Source of the DNA: Olivibacter jilunii | GTDB lineage: Bacteria; Bacteroidota; Bacteroidia; Sphingobacteriales; Sphingobacteriaceae | Direction: 5' to 3' | DNA: 64,000 nt | Assembly (NCBI RefSeq): GCF_900607235.1 | Contig: NZ_LR027849.1 | Coordinates: forward strand, 1,178,001-1,242,000 | In this document: piece by piece, positions 53,433-62,778 of the stretch | Position numbering within the stretch: position 1 is the stretch's first letter | Layout: the number at the start of each line of letters is the position of its first letter | Made by a program: the position numbers and the translations under genes | Notes under the pieces: generated by a model | Databases searched by the model: none | Told to the model about the DNA's origin: nothing | What the model saw: the letters and a program-made list of their open reading frames with translations, nothing else

Positions 53433-55112
53433 ATGGCAGATAATGTATATGATGCGATAGTAATCGGATCAGGTATCAGCGGAGGCTGGGCAGCCAAAGA
53501 ATTAACAGAGAAAGGGCTCAAAACAATTATGTTGGAGCGCGGCAGGAACATCGAACACATAAAGGATTACGAAAGCCCCAATAAGAACCCTTGGGATTTC
53601 CCTCACCGCGGTGGCAGAACGCAAAAAATGATTGAAGATTATCCGGTATTGAAGAGGGATTATCCCCTCAACGAAACGAATTTAAATTATTGGGTAAACG
53701 AAAAAGAAAGCCCGTACGTTGAGATAAAACGATTCGACTGGTATAGGGGTTATCACGTAGGTGGACGCTCATTAATGTGGGGCCGCCAAAGCTATCGTTG
53801 GAGCGATCTTGATTTCGAAGCGAATTTGAAAGATGGAATAGCGGTCGACTGGCCAATAAGATATAAGGATATTGCGCCGTGGTATAGCTATGCCGAAAAA
53901 TTTGCGGGTATCAGTGGAAATCGGGATGGATTGGCCGTGTTGCCTGATGGTGACTTTATGCCGCCGATGGAAATGAACGTGGTAGAAAAGGATGTTGCCG
54001 CACGGATTAAACAGCATTTTGGTGGAAAAAGACATTTTATTATTGGTCGTACAGCGAATATCACGGTTCCGCACAATGGACGCGTAAATTGCCAATACCA
54101 GAATAAATGTTGGTTAGGATGTAATTTTGGCGCTTATTTCAGCACGCAGTCCGCAACGTTACCAGCCGCTGTAAAAACAGGTAATTTAACGGTTAGACCT
54201 TGGTCAATTGTAACTAAAATCATCTATGATAAAGATACTAAAAAGGCCAAAGGTGTAGAGGTGCTGGATGCGCAGAACAATCAGACATACGAATATTTTG
54301 CTAAGATCATCTTTGTAAATGCGTCCGCACTAAATTCTGCTTGGGTATTAATGAACTCAGCAACAGATGTTTGGGAAGGCGGGCTTGGAAGCAGCAGCGG
54401 TGAATTGGGACATAATGTGATGGACCACCATTTAGGTGTTGGAGCTAGTGGAAGAGTCGAAGGCTTCGAAGATAAATATTATTTTGGGCGCAGAGCAAAT
54501 GGTTTATACATCCCTCGCTTCCAAAACGTCGATGGTGATAAGAGAGATTACTTACGAGGATTTGGCTATCAAGGTGGTGCCAGTAGACAAGGGTGGAGTA
54601 GGAATGTCGCTGAAATGAATATTGGTGCTGACTTCAAAGATGAATTATGTGAACCTGGATCATGGACAATTGGTTTCGGTGGATTCGGTGAAATATTACC
54701 TTATCATGAAAACAAAATCACGTTGGATAAGGAGAAAAAAGATAAGTGGGGTCTTCCTGTACTGGCGTTCGACGTAGAAATTAAAGAGAATGAACTAAAA
54801 ATGCGTAAGGACATGGCCGAAGAGGCAAAAGCAATGCTGGAAGCCGTTGGTGTAAAGGATGTCTTTACCTACGATCGCGAGTATGGTTTCGGTCAGGGAA
54901 TCCATGAAATGGGAACAGCACGCATGGGTAGAGATCCTAAAACTTCCGTATTGAACGGAAATAATCAAGTATGGGATGCTCCTAACGTTTTTGTAACAGA
55001 TGGTGCTTGTATGACCTCTGCGGCTTGCGTGAATCCTTCGCTTACGTATATGGCTTTAACTGCACGTGCCGCTGACTTTGCTGTGAAGGAGTTGAAAAAG
55101 GGAAATATTTAA
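53433..55112 (+). CDS. GMC family oxidoreductase
   Basis: A 559-residue FAD-dependent enzyme. The FAD loop is DAIVIGSGISGGWAAKEL with a second FAD signature in GYHVGGRSLMWGRQS; HEMGTARMG and the final NPSLTYMALTARAADF carry the conserved His and Asn of the active site. There is a Cys cluster (C-x5-C-x3-C in VNCQYQNKCWLGC) seen in gluconate/sugar dehydrogenase large subunits. The subunit-3-like protein is three genes along. A role in oxidising a sugar or glycoside at C3 or C1 is suggested by context. There is no signal peptide, so export would be with a Tat partner. Confidence 0.87.
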   Translation: MADNVYDAIVIGSGISGGWAAKELTEKGLKTIMLERGRNIEHIKDYESPNKNPWDFPHRGGRTQKMIEDYPVLKRDYPLNETNLNYWVNEKESPYVEIKRFDWYRGYHVGGRSLMWGRQSYRWSDLDFEANLKDGIAVDWPIRYKDIAPWYSYAEKFAGISGNRDGLAVLPDGDFMPPMEMNVVEKDVAARIKQHFGGKRHFIIGRTANITVPHNGRVNCQYQNKCWLGCNFGAYFSTQSATLPAAVKTGNLTVRPWSIVTKIIYDKDTKKAKGVEVLDAQNNQTYEYFAKIIFVNASALNSAWVLMNSATDVWEGGLGSSSGELGHNVMDHHLGVGASGRVEGFEDKYYFGRRANGLYIPRFQNVDGDKRDYLRGFGYQGGASRQGWSRNVAEMNIGADFKDELCEPGSWTIGFGGFGEILPYHENKITLDKEKKDKWGLPVLAFDVEIKENELKMRKDMAEEAKAMLEAVGVKDVFTYDREYGFGQGIHEMGTARMGRDPKTSVLNGNNQVWDAPNVFVTDGACMTSAACVNPSLTYMALTARAADFAVKELKKGNI

Positions 55113-55130
55113 CAACCAATTTATTTAATC

Positions 55131-56588
55131 ATGTCTGATACTAATAAAAATAACAAATCACAAACAAATGAATCCAGAAGGAGCTTTATAAAAGCCGGTG
55201 CTTTAGCAGCGGCTGGATTTATGATTGTTCCTAGACACGTTTTAGGAGGATCCGGTTTTATTGCGCCAAGCGATAAACTACAGGTTGCAGGTATTGGTGT
55301 AGGTGGTAAAGGATCAAGTGATATCAATGCTTTTTTTGAGAGCGGAAAAGCGGATATCGCCTTTTTATGTGACGTAGATGATAGAAGAGCTGCAGGGTCT
55401 GTAAAAAAATTCCCGAAGGCAAAATACTACAAAGATTATAGGGAAATGCTTGACAAAGAGCATAAGCATATAGACGCTGTTTCTGTATCAACTCCCGATC
55501 ATAATCATGCTATTCAGGCACTCGCAGCCATGCAGTTGGGAAAACACGTATATGTTCAAAAACCGTTAACTCATGATGTTTGGGAAGCGCGCGTATTAAC
55601 CGATGCTGCAAAGAAATATAAGGTAGTAACTCAAATGGGTAATCAAGGAGCCTCAAATGACGGCCCAAGGCAAGCCCGCGAATGGTATGAGGCCGGAATT
55701 ATCGGTGATGTGCATACGGTATACTGCTGGACAGACAGACCGGTATGGCCTTCTGGAATTCAGTGGCCTACACAAAAGGCTGAAATTCCTAAAGAATTAA
55801 ATTGGGATCTTTGGTTAGGCACCGCACCTCAAAAGGATTATGTGGATAAATTGGTTCCATTTAACTGGCGTGGATGGTGGGATTACGGAACCGGTGCATT
55901 GGGAGACATGGGCTGTCACTTACTAGAGCTACCATTCAGCGTATTGGGTCTTAGTTATGTACAAGATGTTCAGGCAAGTGTAGGTACCGTATATGTAGAT
56001 GAATTTAAACGAGGGTATTTCCCTGAGAGTTGTCCTCCTTCAAGTCATGCTACGCTTACCTTCCCGAAAGGCACTAGAACCAACGGGCCCGTAACATTAC
56101 ATTGGATGGACGGGGGTATTCAACCGGAAAGACCCGAGGAGCTGGAACCTAATGAGATTTATGGCGATGGTGGAAACGGAATTCTATTGATCGGTACCAA
56201 AGGAAAAATTCTAGCCGACACTTACGGAAAAAATGCACGTCTTCTTCCAACGTCAAAAACAGCAACTGTCAATGTACCAAAGAAGTACGATCGCGTTGTC
56301 GGTCAAGAGGGAGGACATTATGCGCAATGGGTGGAGTCTTGTATCGCCGGGTACGGAAAGAAACCGGTGAGCTCACCCTTTGAAATTGCCGGACCACTTA
56401 CCGAGGCTTTGCTAATGGCTAATTTAGCAATTAGAGGTGCCGACTTGCGCATCAATAATCAATATCCGGGCCGCAACATTAAATTGGTTTGGGATAACAA
56501 TGCGATGAAGGTGACGAACTTTGACGAAGTGAATCAATTCGTTAAACGAAACTACCGTTCAGGCTGGGATGTAAAATACACAATATAA
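55131..56588 (+). CDS. Tat-exported Gfo/Idh/MocA oxidoreductase
   Basis: A 485-residue protein starting with a Tat signal (RRSFIKAGALAAAGFMIVPRHVLGG, residues 16-40). The Rossmann domain begins LQVAGIGVGGKGSSDI. The usual EKP motif is QKP here (VYVQKPLTHDVWEAR), which occurs in this subgroup. The C-terminal beta sheet contains WWDYGTGALGDMGCHLLELP with the expected catalytic His. It is periplasmic and carries NAD(P) from the cytosol, so a tightly bound cofactor is likely. Its place between the GMC enzyme and subunit 3 supports sugar or glycoside oxidation and cleavage through 3-keto intermediates. Confidence 0.87.
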   Translation: MSDTNKNNKSQTNESRRSFIKAGALAAAGFMIVPRHVLGGSGFIAPSDKLQVAGIGVGGKGSSDINAFFESGKADIAFLCDVDDRRAAGSVKKFPKAKYYKDYREMLDKEHKHIDAVSVSTPDHNHAIQALAAMQLGKHVYVQKPLTHDVWEARVLTDAAKKYKVVTQMGNQGASNDGPRQAREWYEAGIIGDVHTVYCWTDRPVWPSGIQWPTQKAEIPKELNWDLWLGTAPQKDYVDKLVPFNWRGWWDYGTGALGDMGCHLLELPFSVLGLSYVQDVQASVGTVYVDEFKRGYFPESCPPSSHATLTFPKGTRTNGPVTLHWMDGGIQPERPEELEPNEIYGDGGNGILLIGTKGKILADTYGKNARLLPTSKTATVNVPKKYDRVVGQEGGHYAQWVESCIAGYGKKPVSSPFEIAGPLTEALLMANLAIRGADLRINNQYPGRNIKLVWDNNAMKVTNFDEVNQFVKRNYRSGWDVKYTI

Positions 56589-56611
56589 AAACCGTTAAAT
56601 AAACTAAAGAT

Positions 56612-57181
56612 ATGAATAGAAGAGAAGCCTTGACCCGAGTAGCTTGGATAATGGGAGGCACTGTAATCGGTGCTAATCTCTTTCTTGAGGGCTGTACTCG
56701 CCCTGCATCGAAAGATGTAGAAAGCTTATTCAAAGAGGATCAAATAGACTATTTAGGTGATATTGCCGAAACCATTTTACCTAAAACATCCAGCCCGGGT
56801 GCAAAAGAGGCGGGCGTGGGTGCATTTATACCAGTAATGGTGCGCGACTGCTACACCAAAGAAGATCAAAAAGTATTTCTAGAAGGATTGGGAAAACTGG
56901 AAGATGCTTCAAAAGCTAAATACAGTAAGAAATTCCAGGAATTATCTAAAGAAGAACGCACCAGCTTGCTGACCGAAATTGATAAGGAAGCAAAAGAATA
57001 CGGGAAGAACAAAAAAGAGGGGGATGCTAACCACTACTTTAGCATGATTAAGCAACTTACCTTACTGGGTTTCTTTACCTCTGAATTAGGAGCTACCAAA
57101 GCCCTAAGATATGTTAAAATACCAGGTCGTTACGATGGTAATTTACCTTATAAAAAGGGAGATAAGGCCTGGGCAACCTAG
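56612..57181 (+). CDS. Gluconate 2-dehydrogenase subunit 3 family protein
   Basis: A 189-residue protein with a Tat-type lipoprotein signal (NRREALTRVAWIMGG, Cys28 in LEGC). The mature domain (about 35-185) is the subunit 3 family: YLGDIAETILPKTSSPGAKEAGVGAFIPVMVRDCY and KALRYVKIPGRYDGNLPY. In known enzymes it is the small partner that helps export or electron transfer of the GMC subunit. That fits the GMC gene two positions upstream. A terminator follows. Confidence 0.88.
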   Translation: MNRREALTRVAWIMGGTVIGANLFLEGCTRPASKDVESLFKEDQIDYLGDIAETILPKTSSPGAKEAGVGAFIPVMVRDCYTKEDQKVFLEGLGKLEDASKAKYSKKFQELSKEERTSLLTEIDKEAKEYGKNKKEGDANHYFSMIKQLTLLGFFTSELGATKALRYVKIPGRYDGNLPYKKGDKAWAT

Positions 57182-57202
57182 AATTAGTAAGCGCGAAAAT
57201 AG

Positions 57203-57232
57203 AGAGCAACCCTCAACAGGTTGCTCTTTTTT
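57203..57232 (+). terminator. Terminator after the sugar-oxidation operon
   Basis: AGAGCAACC (57203-57211) and GGTTGCTCT (57219-57227), 9-bp perfect stem, 7-base loop, then TTTTT. Confidence 0.9.
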
Positions 57233-57282
57233 ATGTCGTACCGTTGGAGAATACTTTTTACTGGAGTAAATAATAATGCCTT

Positions 57283-58008
57283 ATGGATACCAAATCACCC
57301 GTCCTATTTAGATTCAAGCAATTTCATGTAGAACAAACCAATGCTACCATGAAAATAAATACGGATGGCGTATTGTTAGGAGCCTTGGCTGACCATCCGT
57401 CACCCAACCGGATATTGGATATCGGATCAGGTACGGGAGTGATAGCAATGATGATGGCACAGCGGTTTCCACATGCTATAATTGACGCCGTTGAAAAAGA
57501 TGAATTAGCAGCACAGTTATCGGATAAAAACTTTAAGAATTCTATTTTTTTCAATCGAATTCGAGCGCATTGTACGCTTTTTCAAGAGTTTGCCCCACCA
57601 GCGTTATACGACTTGATTGTTAGTAATCCACCCTTTTTTTTGAACGCACTTCAAAATCCTGATAAGCGAAAGTCCATTGCTAGACACACAGATGCATCCT
57701 TTTATCGCGAATTGATACAAAAAGCTTGGAGTTGGCTCAATGATGGCGGACAGTTACAACTTGTCCTCCCACCAGTCATCAGCACTAGTGTCCGGGAATA
57801 TGCGGATAAGTTAACAGATTTTCATCCTGCTAAAGCAATCCATATAAAGTCATTTGAAAGCGAAGACGCCTTCAGACAAATTATATGTCTAAGAAAGGGG
57901 GAGCGAATGCAACCCAATGAAGATACGATCTTTACAATATATAAAGAAAGGGGTATATACTCCAACGCTTATAAAGAACTTTTGAAACCTTTTTTTGTTA
58001 ATTTTTAA
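57283..58008 (+). CDS. trmN6: tRNA1(Val) (adenine(37)-N6)-methyltransferase
   Basis: A 241-residue SAM-dependent methyltransferase. Motif I is ILDIGSGTGVIAMMMAQRFP; the catalytic NPPF motif is LIVSNPPFFLNAL, typical of N6-adenine methylation. The N-terminus (RFKQFHVEQTNATMKINTDGVLLGALA) is the conserved YfiC/TrmN6 signature. It modifies A37 in tRNA-Val. The idi gene begins 25 bases after its stop and may share the transcript. Confidence 0.88.
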   Translation: MDTKSPVLFRFKQFHVEQTNATMKINTDGVLLGALADHPSPNRILDIGSGTGVIAMMMAQRFPHAIIDAVEKDELAAQLSDKNFKNSIFFNRIRAHCTLFQEFAPPALYDLIVSNPPFFLNALQNPDKRKSIARHTDASFYRELIQKAWSWLNDGGQLQLVLPPVISTSVREYADKLTDFHPAKAIHIKSFESEDAFRQIICLRKGERMQPNEDTIFTIYKERGIYSNAYKELLKPFFVNF

Positions 58009-58033
58009 TGCGTTAAACTTAGATACAGGGCCA

Positions 58034-58552
58034 ATGAAAGAAGTTATATTAGTTAATGAGCAGGATGAAGCAGTCGGTAAAATGGAAAAGCTGGAAGCGC
58101 ATCAAAAGGGTTTATTACATCGAGCCTTTAGCATTTTTGTTTTTAATACCGCAGGCGAACTGCTTTTACAAAGAAGGGCTTTGAATAAATATCATAGCGG
58201 GGGCTTATGGACAAATACTTGCTGTAGCCATCCTTTACCAAATGAAGATACACTTATCGCCGCTCAAAACAGATTACAAGAGGAGATGGGATTTCAAACG
58301 ACACTGAGACCCCTCTTTTCCTTTTTATATAAAACGTCTTTTCACAATGGCTTAGTTGAACACGAATTCGATCATGTTTATGTAGGTGAGTTTAGTGGAG
58401 AAATTATACCAAATAGGGAAGAAGTTATGGATTACCAATGGATCGCTTATCAAAATCTTGAACAAATGATTAAGTCAAGCCCGGACGCTTTCACTTTTTG
58501 GTTTTTGGAAGTATACGAACGTGTTTTTAAGGAGTATAACAAAAAAAGCTAA
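58034..58552 (+). CDS. idi: Isopentenyl-diphosphate delta-isomerase, type I
   Basis: The ATG at 58034 gives 172 residues (MKEVILVNEQDEAVGKMEKL); a longer start at 57995 overlaps trmN6. It has the Nudix fold of type I IDI with WTNTCCSHPLPNE carrying the active Cys and metal His, and LVEHEFDHVYVGEF with the other catalytic Glu. It converts isopentenyl diphosphate to dimethylallyl diphosphate, for menaquinone, undecaprenol and carotenoid synthesis. Confidence 0.95.
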   Translation: MKEVILVNEQDEAVGKMEKLEAHQKGLLHRAFSIFVFNTAGELLLQRRALNKYHSGGLWTNTCCSHPLPNEDTLIAAQNRLQEEMGFQTTLRPLFSFLYKTSFHNGLVEHEFDHVYVGEFSGEIIPNREEVMDYQWIAYQNLEQMIKSSPDAFTFWFLEVYERVFKEYNKKS

Positions 58553-58603
58553 CTTCTCAACCAGCCCCATGTAGCATAGCACGCGGTGCCTAAGTCTTTA
58601 CGT

Positions 58604-58638
58604 TAAAAAGGCACGCTCAAGTTAACTCGGCGCGCCTT
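58604..58638. terminator. Terminator of the tRNA operon (and probably idi)
   Basis: On the minus strand AAGGCGCGC (58638-58630) and GCGTGCCTT (58616-58608) form a 9-bp stem with one G-U pair, followed by TTTTT. A wider dyad CTTTACGTTAAAAAGGC / GCCTTCTTAATGTAAAG (58596-58612, 58634-58650) encloses it. The plus strand can form the mirror structure after idi. Confidence 0.75.
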
Positions 58639-58682
58639 CTTAATGTAAAGCCCTTGCGAAAGCAAGCGTACTATAAGAGCTG

Positions 58683-58765
58683 TGCGGAAGAGCAGATTCG
58701 AACTGCCACGCCCTTAGGGCGCCACCCCCTCAAGATGGTGCGTCTACCAATTTCGCCACTTCCGC
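58683..58765 (-). tRNA. tRNA-Leu(GAG)
   Basis: 83 bases on the minus strand with the long variable arm of a leucine tRNA. The acceptor stem is GCGGAAG/CTTCCGC; the anticodon stem is CCATC/GGTGG with loop TTGAGGG, so the anticodon is GAG. The T-arm has GTTCGAATC. The CCA end is not encoded. It is preceded by tRNA-Leu(CAG) in one unit. Confidence 0.95.
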
Positions 58766-58787
58766 ATAATCAAACTACGATCATTTG

Positions 58788-58870
58788 TGCCCAGGGAGGG
58801 ACTCGAACCCTCAAGAGCCGAGCTCAACGGCTTCTGAGACCGCAACGTTTACCAATTTCGCCACCTGGGC
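58788..58870 (-). tRNA. tRNA-Leu(CAG)
   Basis: 83 bases on the minus strand. Acceptor stem GCCCAGG/CCTGGGC; anticodon stem GCGGT/GCCGT with loop CTCAGAA, so the anticodon is CAG. The long variable arm is present; the T-loop is TTCGAGTC. CCA is not encoded. It is the first gene of the tRNA operon, with the promoter directly before it. Confidence 0.95.
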
Positions 58871-58877
58871 GTGGCTG

Positions 58878-58905
58878 CAAATATAGTACTTGTATTTGGT
58901 TCAAA
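58878..58905 (-). promoter_or_regulatory. Promoter of the tRNA-Leu operon
   Basis: On the minus strand TTTG (58902-58905), 16 bases, TATATTTG (58878-58885). The first tRNA begins 8 bases after the -7 box, so the transcript starts at or next to its 5' end. Confidence 0.65.
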
Positions 58906-59085
58906 AAATTTTTCTTATCATCAAATTCACTAAATTTCGTAAGAAACTCTTTCACAAAGTATTATTTTTTTAAGGATGGAAAACAAATAGGAGACTATAC
59001 AGTTAATCCGTAAAGAGATGATTACTATGCATGCATAATTTATGTAGAATATTACTATATTTATCCTAGACTAAAATGCTAAATC

Positions 59086-59517
59086 ATGAAAAATCTAACA
59101 TTATTTGCGGTATTCATGCTACTGGTAAGTAGTGTCTTTGCCCAAAATCACAATGGAATATTAGGAAAGTGGCAAAACCCAAGCGGTGAAGGAAGGATCG
59201 AGATAACAAAAAAGGGAGAAAAATACTACGGAACCCTATATTGGCTAAAGCAACCCAATGATGAAAACGGCCAGCCTAAAAAAGATAAAAAGAATCCGGA
59301 CGAGACAAAAAGATCGAGAACCATACAAGGAAGCCAAATATTGGAAGGCTTTACCGCTAAAGAGAACGGTTTATACGATGGGGGGACGATATATGATCCA
59401 AAATCGGGCAAAACATATAGTTGTAAAATGACCTTAAAAGGTGACAAGCTCGATATTCGCGGTTTTGTTGGTTTAAGCCTATTAGGTCGAACAGAAACAT
59501 GGACGCGCGTAAAGTAG
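59086..59517 (+). CDS. DUF2147 exported protein
   Basis: A 143-residue protein with a signal peptide (LFAVFMLLVSSVFAQ, residues 5-19). The mature part is a single DUF2147 domain: ILGKWQNPSGEGRIEITKKG, then DPKSGKTYSCKMTLKGDKLDIRGFVG and a final LLGRTETWTRVK. DUF2147 proteins have a lipocalin-like beta barrel and no assigned function. The palindrome TATGCATGCATA (59026-59037) lies upstream. A terminator follows shared with the RND gene. Confidence 0.88.
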   Translation: MKNLTLFAVFMLLVSSVFAQNHNGILGKWQNPSGEGRIEITKKGEKYYGTLYWLKQPNDENGQPKKDKKNPDETKRSRTIQGSQILEGFTAKENGLYDGGTIYDPKSGKTYSCKMTLKGDKLDIRGFVGLSLLGRTETWTRVK

Positions 59518-59531
59518 ATGCAACTATTAAA

Positions 59532-59571
59532 AAAGAAAAGGGCCTCATGTAAAAATGAGGCCCTTTTCTTT
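59532..59571. terminator. Bidirectional terminator between the DUF2147 and RND genes
   Basis: AAAGAAAAGGGCCTCAT (59532-59548) and its perfect 17-bp complement (59555-59571) with a 6-base loop. The A- and T-rich ends give a U-tract in both directions, fitting the convergent genes. Confidence 0.9.
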
Positions 59572-59584
59572 AGGAGACCGATTT

Positions 59585-62500
59585 TTAATCTTCGGAGTGA
59601 AGCATGTCTTTGTGATCGTCTGGGTTATAGTTAGCTTGTAATTCGGCCAACTTCTTTTTTCCGTAAGCCAAACGCGTAATCAAAACAAACAATACCGGCA
59701 CAAAGAAGATGGCTAATAGCGTGGCTGCCAACATTCCGCCAAATACGGTCCAACCGATAGTTTGGCGTGATACGGCACCTGCGCCGCTCGATAACATCAA
59801 TGGTATAATACCTAATATAAAAGCCATAGACGTCATCACAATCGGGCGTAACCTTAACTTGACAGCATCAATGGTTGCGGCAATTAGTTCCATTCCCATA
59901 TCGACCCTTTCTTTGGCAAATTCCACAATTAAGATAGCGTTCTTCGCCGCTAAACCAATCAAGGTGACCAAACCAATTTGAGCATAGATATTATTATCCA
60001 GCTTGGGGAGGAAGGTAAGCGCAAGAATCGCTCCGAACACTCCAACAGGCACCGACATCAAGATAGAAAACGGAACCGACCAGCTTTCATAAAGTGCCGC
60101 CAGTAACAGGAAAACGAAAATAATACAAAGCGCAAATATCATGACTGTCTTATTTCCCGACTCAAGTTCCTGCAAACTTAAACCTGCAAAGCTGTAGGTG
60201 TAACCCGTAGGGAGCGTTTGAGCAGCAACTTCTTTTAATGCATTCAAAGCGTCACCACTACTGTAGCCAGGTGCTGCATTACCACTGACCTCTATAGCAC
60301 GAAAGATGTTAAAGTGATTGATAATTGACGGATTCTCAACAACTTTATAATCTACCAAGGTCCCGAGCGGAACCGACGTCCCTTTCGTGTTTTTCACATA
60401 CAGATTATTGATATCTTCGATATGTTTTCTGAAGTTCGTATCGGCTTGGGTTACAACACGGAACGTACGTCCATACAATACAAAGTCGTTAATATAGCTA
60501 CTACCGAAATAAGCCGATATAGTTCCGTAAACTGAATTAATCGGAACCCCCATCTTCTTTGCTTGCTCTCTATTTACTTCTACACGATAGTTGGGTGTTT
60601 TGGTATTAAATAGCGAATAGGCCATGGCTATTTCGGGACGTTGGTTAGCCGCCATCAAGAATTTACCGACAACACCCTCAAAGGCTTTGATATCGCCTGC
60701 TTGCTGTTCTTCAATCTCCATAGTAAAACCGCCCGTAGTACCCAAACCTGGGATAGGAGGGGGAGCAACGGCTATTAAGCTACCTTTGGTATTGGCCATA
60801 TATTTTCCCATCAACTGTCCTGTTATTTCGGTAACAGAACGATGGCGTTCCTCCCATGGCTTCAACTGTACAAAACAAGTCGCCGCACTCGATTTAAAAG
60901 CCCGGTTCAGGATATTGATACCGGAGATCGCAGTGATATTTTGTACCTCAGGAACCTCCTTTTGTATATACTTGGTAATTTCGTCCAAGTATTCGTTTGT
61001 TCGAGCTGCAGAAGCGCCTTCGGGTAGGGAAATCCCCATAAAGAAAACACCGGCATCCTCTTGCGGTATAAAACCGCTCGGCTTGGCTGTAAATAAGCCG
61101 TAGGTCCCCACAAAGATACAAATAAGTAAAATCATCACTAACGGCGTCTTCTTGATGCACCATTGCACGCCCCTTGAGTACTTTTGTGTAACACGATGGA
61201 ACCAAGAGTTGAACAAATAGAATATGCGATCCAATCCTTTCGAATCCTTATCCAATTTCATTGGCTTTAACATTAATGAGCATAAGGCAGGTGTAAGGGA
61301 AAGGGCGATAAAAGCAGACAATAAAACCGAAACGGCAATAGTGATCGCAAACTGTTGATACAATTTACCCACCATGCCCGGTATAAAGCCCACCGGCACA
61401 AACACCGCTGCCAATATCAAAGCGATCGCAATAACAGGTGCAGTAATATCCTTCATCGCTTTCTGGGTAGCCTCTTTAGCCGAAAGGTGTTCATTGTCGA
61501 TATAATGTTGCACAGCCTCCACCACCACAATCGCGTCATCCACCACAATACCGATCGCCAATACAAACGCCAACATTGTTAACGTGTTCACCGAAAAACC
61601 TAAAAGAATGAAGAAAATAAATGTACCAACAATAGATACCGGAATTGCTAACACCGGAATCAGAGTAGCTCGCCAGCTTTGAAGGAAAACAAATACCACG
61701 ATGGTTACGAGCACCAATGCTTCTACCAGTGTATGAATCACGGAGCTAATGGATGCTTTTACCATTGAGATCGTTTCATAAGAAATCACATAATCCACGT
61801 CATCGGGGAATGATTTCTTAAGAGTTTCCAATGCCTGTTGAATACCCTCTGCAGTTTCTACTGCATTACCACCAGGCATTTGATTAATCATCATCATGGA
61901 TGCAACCTGCCCATTCACCTTCGAGGATGTACTATAAGCAAACTCGCCCAATTCAATACGGGCCACGTCTCGTAGATAAACTAAAGACCCATCCGCATTG
62001 GTTTTAACGATGATATTTTCGAACTGCTCCGGTGTAATCAAATCGCCGTCAAGAATCACGTTAAATTCGAAAGCTTGAGAAGACGATTGCGGTTTCGCTC
62101 CGACACTACCACCCGGTATCCGTAGATTCTGCTCTTGGATAGCGGCGCTGACGTCTGCGGGTGTTAAGCTTAATCGCGACAATTTATCGGCGTCCAACCA
62201 AACGCGCATACTGAACGGTTGACCAAACGCTTGCACATCACCAACACCAGCTACACGTAAAAGTGCGTCTTTTACATAGATTTGAATGTAGTTTGACAGG
62301 AATTTTTCATCATGTGTTCCTTTTGGAGACACCAAACCTGCAACCATCAATATATCGTTATTAGCTTTCCGGGTAATAATTCCCAGACGCCTAACAGCTT
62401 CGGGGAGAGCCGGCTCGGCAATACCAACCCGGTTTTGGACATCCAGTGTCGCTATATCTATATCGGTACCTACGTCAAATGTTACAGTGATAGATGAACG

Positions 62501-62761
62501 ACCGTCTGACGTACTATTTGATTGCAAATAGGTCATGCCCGGCGTACCGTTAATTTGACTCTCAATTGGTGTCGTTACAGTTTGCTCTACCGTGGCCGCA
62601 TCAGCCCCTGTATAAGTACCTGTAACGGTAACGGTAGGAGGCGCCACATCCGGATACTGGCTAATAGGAAGCGTAGTAATCGCAATTGCTCCTATAAGAA
62701 CTATTAATACAGAGATGACAATTGCGGTTACCGGCCTTTTTATAAATACTTCAGATATCAT
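59585..62761 (-). CDS. HAE1-type RND multidrug efflux permease (AcrB-like)
   Basis: A 1058-residue inner-membrane pump. The proton-relay aspartates are in AIGIVVDDAIVVVEAVQHY (helix 4). The other family motifs are GFIPQEDAGVFF, GAASVEQ-type TVTTPIESQINGTPGM near the start, and KNAILIVEFAKE late in the protein. Unlike the CzcA protein at 23704, this has the DD motif of the hydrophobe/amphiphile (HAE1) class, so it exports drugs, detergents or dyes. The adaptor gene lies 17 bases upstream. The outer-membrane channel is expected outside the window. Confidence 0.94.
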   Translation of the reverse strand: MISEVFIKRPVTAIVISVLIVLIGAIAITTLPISQYPDVAPPTVTVTGTYTGADAATVEQTVTTPIESQINGTPGMTYLQSNSTSDGRSSITVTFDVGTDIDIATLDVQNRVGIAEPALPEAVRRLGIITRKANNDILMVAGLVSPKGTHDEKFLSNYIQIYVKDALLRVAGVGDVQAFGQPFSMRVWLDADKLSRLSLTPADVSAAIQEQNLRIPGGSVGAKPQSSSQAFEFNVILDGDLITPEQFENIIVKTNADGSLVYLRDVARIELGEFAYSTSSKVNGQVASMMMINQMPGGNAVETAEGIQQALETLKKSFPDDVDYVISYETISMVKASISSVIHTLVEALVLVTIVVFVFLQSWRATLIPVLAIPVSIVGTFIFFILLGFSVNTLTMLAFVLAIGIVVDDAIVVVEAVQHYIDNEHLSAKEATQKAMKDITAPVIAIALILAAVFVPVGFIPGMVGKLYQQFAITIAVSVLLSAFIALSLTPALCSLMLKPMKLDKDSKGLDRIFYLFNSWFHRVTQKYSRGVQWCIKKTPLVMILLICIFVGTYGLFTAKPSGFIPQEDAGVFFMGISLPEGASAARTNEYLDEITKYIQKEVPEVQNITAISGINILNRAFKSSAATCFVQLKPWEERHRSVTEITGQLMGKYMANTKGSLIAVAPPPIPGLGTTGGFTMEIEEQQAGDIKAFEGVVGKFLMAANQRPEIAMAYSLFNTKTPNYRVEVNREQAKKMGVPINSVYGTISAYFGSSYINDFVLYGRTFRVVTQADTNFRKHIEDINNLYVKNTKGTSVPLGTLVDYKVVENPSIINHFNIFRAIEVSGNAAPGYSSGDALNALKEVAAQTLPTGYTYSFAGLSLQELESGNKTVMIFALCIIFVFLLLAALYESWSVPFSILMSVPVGVFGAILALTFLPKLDNNIYAQIGLVTLIGLAAKNAILIVEFAKERVDMGMELIAATIDAVKLRLRPIVMTSMAFILGIIPLMLSSGAGAVSRQTIGWTVFGGMLAATLLAIFFVPVLFVLITRLAYGKKKLAELQANYNPDDHKDMLHSED

Positions 62762-62778
62762 GTTTCGCTTATTATAAA

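Noticed and set aside
58654-59013. 119-codon ORF across the tRNA genes
   Set aside because: It is read through both tRNA-Leu genes on the opposite strand, with no recognisable protein features.
60624-61103. 159-codon ORF antisense to the AcrB-like gene
   Set aside because: It is a complementary-frame shadow of a conserved 1058-residue protein.
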